Notes under the pieces: model-generated
Told to the model about the DNA's origin: nothing
Database searches by the model: none
Seen by the model: the letters and a program-made list of their open reading frames with translations, nothing else
Shown: positions 32,326 to 38,714 of the stretch, one piece after another
Layout: every line of letters begins with the position of its first letter
Numbering within the stretch: position 1 is the stretch's first letter
Made by a program: the position numbers and the translations under genes
DNA from: Alicyclobacillus tolerans
GTDB taxonomy: Bacteria; Bacillota; Bacilli; Alicyclobacillales; Alicyclobacillaceae
Assembly: GCF_001447355.1 (NCBI RefSeq)
Contig: NZ_JXBW01000024.1
Coordinates: forward strand, 1 to 38,714
Length of the DNA stretch: 38,714 nt
Reading direction: 5' to 3'

Positions 32326-33516
32326 TTAAACGGCCATCTCCTCCGTGCGTGGCGAGAGCGCTTTGCGATTGAACGCGATCACGATGGCGTTTGCGACAAG
32401 CAGCGACATCGTCACGTAAAACACAGAACGAATGCCATAGCTCGCGGCGACGCTGCCGCCGATGAGTGGTCCGACAAGATTGCCAAAGAACGTCGCACTC
32501 GAATTCATGCCAAACGCGGTCGCCTGCTTTTCAAGAGGGGCGAGCTTGCGCACAAGCACCTGCAAAGACGGCAACATACCGCCGATGAACAATCCAAGCA
32601 AAAATCGCCCGCAAAGCAACAACGCCAAATTGTGTGCGAGCGACTGTGGAATAAACGCGATGGCCGCCCCGAGAAACGCGACCAAGAGAATGCGGTACTG
32701 CCCAATCCTGTCGCCGATCCGCCCGAGCGTTGGCGTGCCAATGAGATTGGCGATGCCGGAAGTCGCAATGACCAAGCCGGCAACCAGAGACAAATGCGGG
32801 CCGTGATAGATATGGCGCGTGAAGATGGTGACAATCGGTTCGATACTCATCATCGCCAACTGCGTCATGAACGAACCTAGGAATACCGGCCATAGGCCGA
32901 CCAGGCTACGCCATGATCCGCGTTGTTTGGCCTTAACCTCCCGCTTGGCCTTTGGTTCATGCACAAAGATGAGGACGATGAGACTCGCAACCACCAAAAG
33001 GGCGCCGGTGAAAAAGAAGCAACCTTGGAAGCCCAGCCACTCGGAAAGAGCACCACCGATAAGCGGTCCGATGAGCGATCCGGCGATGTTCCCCGTCTGC
33101 AAAGTACCAAGTGCCTTGCCCGACTGTTCGGCGGGCGTCACGGACGCTTGTAAGGAAATCGCCATGGAGATGAACCCAGAGAAAATACCGTTGATGAAAC
33201 GCAGCAAGAGCAATTGCCATGGCGCGTTGACCAAGCCCATACAGGCGGTCATCGCGCCCATGCCAAAGCCCGCGCGCAACAACATCAACTTGCGTCCACG
33301 GCGATCGGCAAATGCCCCCCAAATTGGCTGAAAGATGAAGGACGTCACAAACTGGATAGAAAACACCCAGCTCGACCAACGGTCAATGCTTTGTTCCGTG
33401 TGCACGCCCAGTTGCGCCAAATATAGCGGGATGAACGGGATGATGAGGCTCGTACCCATCGTCACGCAAAAATTGGCGAACCACAAAATGACGAGCGTGC
33501 GTTTCCATACAGCCAT
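32326..33516 (-). CDS. Major facilitator superfamily transporter, drug-efflux type
   Basis: A 396-residue membrane protein with about twelve hydrophobic helices (WFANFCVTMGTSLIIPFIPLYLA first). The A-motif-like loop FADRRGRKLMLLRAG follows helix 2 and TPTLGRIGDRIGQYRILL mirrors it in the second half. It resembles the YfmO/MdtG multidrug group. ATG 33516 lies two bases after the pgcA stop (TGA C ATG), so the two genes are coupled. Substrate unknown. Confidence 0.88.
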   Translation of the reverse strand: MAVWKRTLVILWFANFCVTMGTSLIIPFIPLYLAQLGVHTEQSIDRWSSWVFSIQFVTSFIFQPIWGAFADRRGRKLMLLRAGFGMGAMTACMGLVNAPWQLLLLRFINGIFSGFISMAISLQASVTPAEQSGKALGTLQTGNIAGSLIGPLIGGALSEWLGFQGCFFFTGALLVVASLIVLIFVHEPKAKREVKAKQRGSWRSLVGLWPVFLGSFMTQLAMMSIEPIVTIFTRHIYHGPHLSLVAGLVIATSGIANLIGTPTLGRIGDRIGQYRILLVAFLGAAIAFIPQSLAHNLALLLCGRFLLGLFIGGMLPSLQVLVRKLAPLEKQATAFGMNSSATFFGNLVGPLIGGSVAASYGIRSVFYVTMSLLVANAIVIAFNRKALSPRTEEMAV

Positions 33517-33517
33517 G

Positions 33518-35248
33518 TCAATCGGCGACCCTTCGCCGCAACGTCTCGACAATTCGGTTCAGCACATCATCCCGTTCACTGGCGCTGTTACCGCGTACAC
33601 CGACGTACATTTTCATCTTGGGCTCAGTGCCCGATGGTCGAATGGCAGCCCAATGTCCCCCGGCAAACAGGAATTTCTGTACATCGGAGGTCGGCAAGGT
33701 CAGACGTTCCGTCTTGCCATCCGCGACATAGCGGCGCTCTCCCGACAAATAGTCTTCAACCGCCATCAACTGCAATCCGTCGACCTGCAGCGGCTGTTCG
33801 CGCAAAGCCTGTAAGGCTCGCTTCATCCGCTCCACCCCGTCACTTCCAGACAGTTCGACATTGACCAGCTTTTCGCCATACCAGCCAAACTGTCCGTACA
33901 GGCGTTCTAACACGTCGAACAAAGTTTCGCCCCGCGCCTTGTGGTACGCAGTCATTTCGGCAATCGCCAAACACCCCTGCACCGCATCCTTGTCGCGGAC
34001 TATGGGCGCTAACAAGTAGCCGTAGCTCTCTTCGTAGCCGACGAGGAGGCGATAGGATCCACTCGCCTCATAGGCCGTAATCCTGTCCCCGATGTACTTA
34101 AAGCCCGTGAGCGTCTCTTCGACGGCGACACCATGTGATTGTGCAATGGCACGGCCAAAGTCCGAAGTGACGATGGTCTTAAAGACGATGGGTGGCTGTC
34201 CTTTCTGGTCCCCCGTTTGCAAGCGCCCACACATATAGTCGACGAGCAGTGCACCAACTTGATTGCCTGTCAGTAACTTCAACTGACCTGTCTTGTCGCG
34301 GGCCGCAATGCCGACGCGATCCGCATCCGGATCGGTCCCCATGACGAGATCGGCACCCACTTCGTCGGCCAGCTGACAACCGAGCGACAGGGCCTCGCCT
34401 TCTTCTGGATTGGGGCTTTTTACGGTCGGGAAATCGCCGTTTGGCTCAACCTGGGATGCGACTAAGGCAACCCGCTCATACCCGGCGAGCCGCAACGCTT
34501 CGCGGACAGGGACGTTGCCCGTGCCGTGCAGTGGCGTATAGACGACAGCGAGTTGCTTGCGCTCGTCGCCGAGACGTGGATCGCGCAGTTCGCGGACGAC
34601 CGTTTCGACGTACGCGGCGCGAACGTTCGCCGAAACCGTCTGCAAAAGGCCCTTTGCTTCCGCTTCGTCGCGCGTCAGGCTCGGCACCTGAAAGATGTCG
34701 GAAAAGGACGCCATACGGGCTTTAATGTCGTCTGCATCCGCTTCAAGCAACTGCCCACCATGCCGGTTGTAGACCTTGTACCCGTTATATTTTGGCGGAT
34801 TGTGGCTGGCCGTGATCATAATGCCTGCGGCCGCCTGCAGACGGCGAACCGTCCACGACAGCTCAGGAGTCGGACAGAGCAACGGTGCAACATACGCGCG
34901 AATGCCGTAAGCGGCCAACGTGCACGCTGCGATCTCGGCAAACAGTTGCGAATGATGGCGACAATCGTACCCAATGGCTACCCCTGCCTTGACCGCATCC
35001 TCACCTTGCCCCTGCAGATGGAGTGCGAGTCCAGCCGTCGCACGGCGCACCGTGTAGATGTTCATCCGGTTGAGCCCCGCACCCATGACACCGCGCAAGC
35101 CCCCTGTGCCAAAATCGAGATCTGTGCCAAAGCGGTCGCGAATCTCCGCCTCGTCCGTCAGGCTCTTGAGTTCATCGCGCATCTGGGCAGGTAGGTGCGG
35201 TTGATCGAGCCAATGTTGATACTCCTTCGCTGCGTCAAACGCGGTCAT
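33518..35248 (-). CDS. pgcA: Phosphoglucomutase / phosphomannomutase
   Basis: A 576-residue alpha-D-phosphohexomutase, interconverting glucose-1- and glucose-6-phosphate (possibly mannose phosphates). The active serine is in GIMITASHNPPKYNGYKVY (S148), the metal loop is DPDADRVGIA (about 305-314), the sugar-binding loop is GYEESYGYL and the phosphate-binding C-terminus is RPSGTEPKMKMYVGV. AGGAGG lies eleven bases before ATG 35248. It feeds nucleotide sugars to the surface glycosyltransferases here. Coupled to the downstream MFS gene. Confidence 0.95.
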   Translation of the reverse strand: MTAFDAAKEYQHWLDQPHLPAQMRDELKSLTDEAEIRDRFGTDLDFGTGGLRGVMGAGLNRMNIYTVRRATAGLALHLQGQGEDAVKAGVAIGYDCRHHSQLFAEIAACTLAAYGIRAYVAPLLCPTPELSWTVRRLQAAAGIMITASHNPPKYNGYKVYNRHGGQLLEADADDIKARMASFSDIFQVPSLTRDEAEAKGLLQTVSANVRAAYVETVVRELRDPRLGDERKQLAVVYTPLHGTGNVPVREALRLAGYERVALVASQVEPNGDFPTVKSPNPEEGEALSLGCQLADEVGADLVMGTDPDADRVGIAARDKTGQLKLLTGNQVGALLVDYMCGRLQTGDQKGQPPIVFKTIVTSDFGRAIAQSHGVAVEETLTGFKYIGDRITAYEASGSYRLLVGYEESYGYLLAPIVRDKDAVQGCLAIAEMTAYHKARGETLFDVLERLYGQFGWYGEKLVNVELSGSDGVERMKRALQALREQPLQVDGLQLMAVEDYLSGERRYVADGKTERLTLPTSDVQKFLFAGGHWAAIRPSGTEPKMKMYVGVRGNSASERDDVLNRIVETLRRRVAD

Positions 35249-35305
35249 CTTCGATCACGCCTCCTTCGATTGGATGTTTCGCCGTCTGCCCCGGCTAACT
35301 CGCCG

Positions 35306-36127
35306 TCATACGCCGCCTGTCACCTGGTTGAAGAAGGTCAGCACTTCAGCAAACGCCGAACGAGCGGCCTGGGGGTGATACGACGCGCGCGAATCGTTGA
35401 AAAACGCGTGATGCGCCCCTTCGTAAACGCGGTACGCAAAATCCTTGCCCGCGCGCTGCATCTGCTCTGCAAAAGCCGGAACCGCGTCGGTAATGCGTGG
35501 ATCGAGCGATGCGTAAAAGCCGCGAATTGGGCACTGAATGCTTGCAATGCGGTCTTCACCAGGGGCTTGGCCGTAGAAGATGACGGCACCTGCCAGCTTC
35601 GGATCGAGCGTCGCAAGCCGCGCCGATAAGCCGCCGCCCATGCAGAACCCGATGGATACGACGGGTTGGCCCTGGCTGCCTGGATATGTATCGCGTAGGA
35701 ACGAGGATGCCGCAAGCAACTGCTCGTTGTACGCATCGAGATTAAGCCCGCCGAACAAAGCACCAAATGTGCGACGAACCTGTGTCCGCTGCGGTTCAGG
35801 GAGCGTTTCCATAGCGCGATCACGCGCTTCACTATCGTTCCAAACCTGTGGTGGCACGGTCTCAAGGAACTTCTTGACGGCGTCGATCGCGTCGGCTTCA
35901 AAGCCTTCCTTGCGCTTGCCATCGACGGCGTACAAATCCGGTGCGAGTGCGACATAGCCTGCCTCTGCAAAGCGGTTGGCGACGTTTTGGATGTGATCGT
36001 CCACGCCCCAGATCTCCTGCAGGACGATGACGGCTGGCTGTCCGTTGGGCAGACGCTCCGGCTTTGCCAAATAGCCCAGTTGTTCACTGTTCTTGCCATA
36101 GCGAATCCATTCAGTATGTAATGACAT
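35306..36127 (-). CDS. Dienelactone hydrolase family protein
   Basis: A 273-residue alpha/beta-hydrolase. Motifs are VIVLQEIWGVDDHIQNVANRFAEAGYVALAPDLY (E38), the nucleophile GFCMGGGLSAR (C162), YASLDPRIT with D209, and YEGAHHAF with the His near 239. These are the Cys-Asp-His triad of carboxymethylenebutenolidase. ATG 36127 has GGAGG eight bases ahead; the frame also starts five codons earlier without a site. Nothing else in the window points to aromatic catabolism, so the real substrate may be another lactone or ester. Confidence 0.9.
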   Translation of the reverse strand: MSLHTEWIRYGKNSEQLGYLAKPERLPNGQPAVIVLQEIWGVDDHIQNVANRFAEAGYVALAPDLYAVDGKRKEGFEADAIDAVKKFLETVPPQVWNDSEARDRAMETLPEPQRTQVRRTFGALFGGLNLDAYNEQLLAASSFLRDTYPGSQGQPVVSIGFCMGGGLSARLATLDPKLAGAVIFYGQAPGEDRIASIQCPIRGFYASLDPRITDAVPAFAEQMQRAGKDFAYRVYEGAHHAFFNDSRASYHPQAARSAFAEVLTFFNQVTGGV

Positions 36128-36220
36128 ATTTGCCACCTCCATGGATATTGTGTCACAGTGACATCAGCGGCTCAACTAGCCCGCATCGGCTGTAAGAAGC
36201 GTTGAGAAAGGAAGAATGCG

Positions 36221-36709
36221 ATGAACCCCTATCGAGCGGCCGTCGTGACGGTGAGTGATTCGTCCGCAGCGGGGCGGCGTCAGGACATAAGTGGCCCACT
36301 GCTCGCTGGGCTTTTGTCAGAGCTTGGGTTTATGGTCACATCGCAAACTGTTGTCCCCGACGAACGACCGCAAATTGCCGACGTTCTACGCCAACACGTG
36401 GCAGCAGGCGTAGCCGTGGTTGCGACGACTGGCGGTACCGGGCTTGGCCCGCGCGATGTCACGCCGGAAGCAACGCGCGACGTAATCGAACGGGAAATTC
36501 CCGGTGTCGCCGAGGCAATGCGCGCCGAGTCGTTGCAGAAGACGCCATTTGCCATGACGTCGCGCCAAGTCGCGGGCAGTGCCGGTCGCACGCTCATCGT
36601 CAACTTTCCTGGCAGTGCCAAAGCCGTCGAAGAGTGTTTTGCGGTCGTGCGCCCAGTGCTCAAACACATGGTGGACCTGCTGATGGGTCACACCGAACAT
36701 CGGCATTAA
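36221..36709 (+). CDS. moaB: Molybdenum cofactor biosynthesis protein MoaB/MogA
   Basis: A 162-residue protein that adenylates molybdopterin before molybdenum insertion. The N-terminus is YRAAVVTVSDSSAAGRRQDISGP (4-26), the substrate loop is TTGGTGLGPRDVTPEA (about 69-84) and MTSRQVAGSAGRTLIVNFPGS (about 111-131) completes the fold. AAAGGAA precedes ATG 36221. It diverges from the dienelactone hydrolase gene and converges on proC. Confidence 0.95.
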   Translation: MNPYRAAVVTVSDSSAAGRRQDISGPLLAGLLSELGFMVTSQTVVPDERPQIADVLRQHVAAGVAVVATTGGTGLGPRDVTPEATRDVIEREIPGVAEAMRAESLQKTPFAMTSRQVAGSAGRTLIVNFPGSAKAVEECFAVVRPVLKHMVDLLMGHTEHRH

Positions 36710-36723
36710 GCCGCACTCCATAC

Positions 36724-37542
36724 TTATTCTTGCCGGGTGTATTCCAGTCCCATTTCCTCCGCCCGCATCGCTGCCTGGCGCATCGCATCGACAATCGCTT
36801 GCTGGACGCCGCGCCCCGCCAATACCGCGAGCCCGGCGTGCGTCGTGCCGTTGGGCGACGTCACACGTTTGCGCAGTTCGGCCGGGCTTAGCTCCCACTC
36901 GCGCAACACATGCGCCGTGCCAATCACGGTTTGAATGATAAGCCGCCGCGCCAATTCGGGCGTAAAGCCGAGTTCGACAGCGGCCTGTTCCATTGCCTCA
37001 AGCAAGTAACTGAGAAAACCCGGGCCGCTCCCCGATACGGCGGTCGCCGCATCGATCATCGCTTCCTCCATGACGACAACCTCGCCCAATTGTGACAACA
37101 GGTGCACCGCTTCATCGAGCCGCTTGGCACTGACGTCAGGGGCGGCAGCAAGCGCAATCGCGCCTGCCATTACGGCAACCGGCACGTTTGGCATGGTGCG
37201 CACCACCTGCGCCTTGCCACCAGAGGCGCTTTGGATGGCCGCGATCGAAATGCCTGCGGCAAACGAGATGAGCGTCTGCCCAGACAGGTAGTCGGCCATA
37301 TTCTTGCAGGCAGCCAGCACATCATAAGGCTTGATCGAGAGAATGACGACGCTGGCCCGGCGCACTTCGGCGAGCGAACTGGCAGGCGAAATGCCATACA
37401 TTTGCTGCAATTGCACAAGCCGATCGCGGTTTGTGCGGTTGAGCACGCGGATGCGCGCCGGATCGACCGCCTGTTGTGCCACAACACCCTTGATAAACGA
37501 TTCGGCCATCGCACCGGCGCCCAGTATGAAGATGTCGTCCAC
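36724..37542 (-). CDS. proC: Pyrroline-5-carboxylate reductase
   Basis: A 272-residue NAD(P)H-dependent enzyme for the last step of proline synthesis. The Rossmann motif is FILGAGAMAESFIKG (about 5-19), the middle holds VRTMPNVPVAVMAG, and the C-terminal signature is AVSGSGPGFLSYLLEAMEQAAVELG with the later SPNGTTHAGLAVL. GTG 37542 is preceded by AGGAGGAGAACGC, a strong site. It lies 14 bp from the moaB stop. Confidence 0.97.
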   Translation of the reverse strand: MDDIFILGAGAMAESFIKGVVAQQAVDPARIRVLNRTNRDRLVQLQQMYGISPASSLAEVRRASVVILSIKPYDVLAACKNMADYLSGQTLISFAAGISIAAIQSASGGKAQVVRTMPNVPVAVMAGAIALAAAPDVSAKRLDEAVHLLSQLGEVVVMEEAMIDAATAVSGSGPGFLSYLLEAMEQAAVELGFTPELARRLIIQTVIGTAHVLREWELSPAELRKRVTSPNGTTHAGLAVLAGRGVQQAIVDAMRQAAMRAEEMGLEYTRQE

Positions 37543-37592
37543 GCGTTCTCCTCCTATCTCCTAGCTCTTTGTCTTTTTGGGCGAATGTTCTG

Positions 37593-38363
37593 TCAACGTT
37601 CCACGTCGGTCAGGAAGGCCACCGTTTCGCGGATCACTTCGCTCTCCCAATGTTGGTTGTTGAATGTGTGGTCCGCCTCTTCAAGCAGGTGCAAGCGCGC
37701 CCGCTCGCCATACACGTCCTCCTGATATTTCAGTGCGACCTCGTATGGCACCGTGGCGTCCTCCATGCCATGCAGGATGAGTACACGGCCCCGGAATGGA
37801 CGAGCCCGTTCGTATGGATCGATCGCGAGCACGTCCTCGTATAGAGCCCGCCCCACGAGGTTTCCCCCGAGATCAAACACGTCGTCATTGCGACCCACGC
37901 GTTGTTCCTCTGCCGCACTTTGCATCGCTTCGCGCAAACTGCCGGCTGGAGCCCAAAGGACGAGTCGATCCACCGCGTCAGGCATGTCCCCGGCGACGAT
38001 GGAAGCGACGTAGCCGCCCATGCTCAGGCCAACGAGGCTGATTCGGTCAGAGAGGATGCGTGGATCTGCTTTCACCCATTCGAGAATGGCTTTGGCGTCG
38101 CGAATTTCGGAAGTGGCGGTCATGTTCTGGAAATCGCCGTCACTGTCGCCGCTTCCGGCAAAGTCGAAGCGAAACGCTGCAATCCCTTTTGCTTCAAGCG
38201 CACGGCTCAGCTTGACAAATATTTGATGGGCTTCAATGTGCGTTCCGGTAAACCCGTGAAACAAAATGGCCGCCGGCACCGGACTTGTCGCCGCCTGATC
38301 CGGCACATGTTCCATCCCGCGCAACACGAGTCCGTCAACTGCCAATTCGATGGCCTTCTGCAT
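37593..38363 (-). CDS. Alpha/beta-hydrolase (serine hydrolase)
   Basis: A 256-residue enzyme. The oxyanion motif is LFHGFTGTHIEAH (34-46), then AAFRFDFAGSGDSDG, the nucleophile elbow GLSMGGYVA (S114), HGMEDATVPYEVALKYQE with the likely Asp, and EEADHTFNN with the His near the end. It resembles esterases and cinnamoyl-ester-type hydrolases. ATG 38363 has GGGGAG six bases ahead; the long N-terminal extension in the open frame (to 38501) is not credible, because it overlaps the tRNA-Tyr gene. Substrate unknown. Confidence 0.85.
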   Translation of the reverse strand: MQKAIELAVDGLVLRGMEHVPDQAATSPVPAAILFHGFTGTHIEAHQIFVKLSRALEAKGIAAFRFDFAGSGDSDGDFQNMTATSEIRDAKAILEWVKADPRILSDRISLVGLSMGGYVASIVAGDMPDAVDRLVLWAPAGSLREAMQSAAEEQRVGRNDDVFDLGGNLVGRALYEDVLAIDPYERARPFRGRVLILHGMEDATVPYEVALKYQEDVYGERARLHLLEEADHTFNNQHWESEVIRETVAFLTDVER

Positions 38364-38413
38364 GCGGAACTCCCCTCTTTTCTTGCACACTTTTTCCTCC
38401 TCCATGTTACCAC

Positions 38414-38443
38414 TTGACTTTCGTCCAAACCACATGGTAATGT
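38414..38443 (+). promoter_or_regulatory. Putative promoter of the Tyr-His-Gln tRNA operon
   Basis: TTGACT (38414-38419), an 18-base spacer, TAATGT (38438-38443), 37 bases before the tRNA-Tyr 5' end. Confidence 0.55.
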
Positions 38444-38479
38444 ACTCATTGCGCGTTGCGAGACGCAGTTTCCCAACGC

Positions 38480-38564
38480 GGAGGGGTACCAAAGTGGCCA
38501 AATGGGGCGGACTGTAAATCCGTTGCGGAATGCTTCGTAGGTTCGAATCCTACCCCCTCCACCA
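38480..38564 (+). tRNA. tRNA-Tyr (GUA)
   Basis: An 85-base gene with acceptor strands GGAGGGG / CCCCTCC, anticodon GTA at 38514-38516, a long variable arm (class II) with GTTGCGGAATGC, T-loop GGTTCGAATCC and an encoded CCA. Confidence 0.97.
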
Positions 38565-38607
38565 ACGTCTGAATTTCGGACGTTTGGGAAAGGCTGAATA
38601 CGCGTAT

Positions 38608-38684
38608 GGTGAGTGTGGCGAAGGGGTTAACGCACCGGATTGTGGTTCCGGCATTCGTGGGTTCGAATCCCATCACTCACCCCA
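38608..38684 (+). tRNA. tRNA-His (GUG)
   Basis: GTGAGTG / CACTCAC acceptor strands, with the extra 5' G (38608) opposite C73 that marks tRNA-His. The anticodon loop ATTGTGG gives GUG, the T-loop is GGTTCGAATCC, and CCA is encoded at 38682-38684. Confidence 0.97.
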
Positions 38685-38687
38685 TGC

Positions 38688-38714
38688 TGGGGAATAGCCA
38701 AGCGGTAAGGCAAC
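38688..38714 (+). tRNA. tRNA-Gln, 5' part (cut by window end)
   Basis: TGGGGAATAGCCAAGCGG then TAAGGCAAC matches the 5' acceptor strand and D-arm of Bacillota tRNA-Gln, including the unusual 5' T. The anticodon lies outside the window. Confidence 0.85.

Noticed and set aside
38446-38676. Minus-strand frame across the tRNA-Tyr/His genes
   Set aside because: It lies entirely over tRNA genes and their spacer; the residues MGFEPTNAGTT-like are the usual artefact of antisense tRNA translation.

Overview
The window looks like a chromosomal segment of a moderately GC-rich, low-temperature-consensus Gram-positive bacterium of the Bacillota, most probably in or near the Alicyclobacillaceae. The reasons are strong purine-rich ribosome binding sites, frequent GTG and TTG starts, sigma-A type promoters, and a gene order that matches the Bacillus degU - comFC - yvyF - flgM - flgN - flgK - flgL - hag - fliD - hpf - secA - prfB neighbourhood. 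The genus is inferred; no 16S gene is present.

Layout. (1) Positions 1-3490 are a low-density accessory zone. It holds a fragment of an unknown gene, a truncated IS110-family recombinase, and a decayed IS66 element with an intact tnpB, a frameshifted tnpA, a broken tnpC and a four-copy heptamer repeat inside tnpC. (2) 3490-6640 is an AT-richer sugar-transfer block: a glycosyltransferase-methyltransferase fusion, a GT-A glycosyltransferase, and upstream of them an unrecognised open fragment and a tiny ORF. (3) 6648-6919 is a two-gene tRNA operon (Gly-UCC, Ile2-CAU) with its own promoter and terminator. (4) 7016-13811 is core metabolism and housekeeping read on the minus strand: a cyclase-family hydrolase, zwf, prfB with its programmed frameshift, secA and hpf. 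(5) 13839-24923 is the late flagellar region: a methyltransferase (plus strand), a glycosyltransferase-TPR protein, a FliT-like gene, fliD, hag, flgL, flgK, flgN, flgM, a short sigma factor, yvyF and comFC. (6) 24942-29730 is regulatory: a PhoPR-like pair, an XRE-TPR regulator, a small membrane-anchored GT2-like protein and a DegU-like response regulator. (7) 29832-38363 holds metK, a TagA/WecG glycosyltransferase, a 39-residue membrane protein, an MFS transporter, pgcA, a dienelactone hydrolase, moaB, proC and a serine hydrolase. (8) 38414-38714 opens another tRNA operon (Tyr, His, partial Gln).

How the genes work together. The flagellar genes encode the hook-filament junction (FlgK, FlgL), filament (Hag), cap (FliD), likely export chaperones (FlgN, FliT-like) and a FlgM / sigma-factor checkpoint. 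A glycosyltransferase-TPR gene and a methyltransferase lie directly beyond the fliD end, which suggests filament modification. hpf and the methyltransferase are divergent and appear to share a symmetric promoter region built on an inverted repeat. No complete new defence or mobile system is evident. The most unusual items are the shared-operator promoter pair, the short sigma factor beside flgM, the candidate flagellin-modification genes and several undescribed small proteins.
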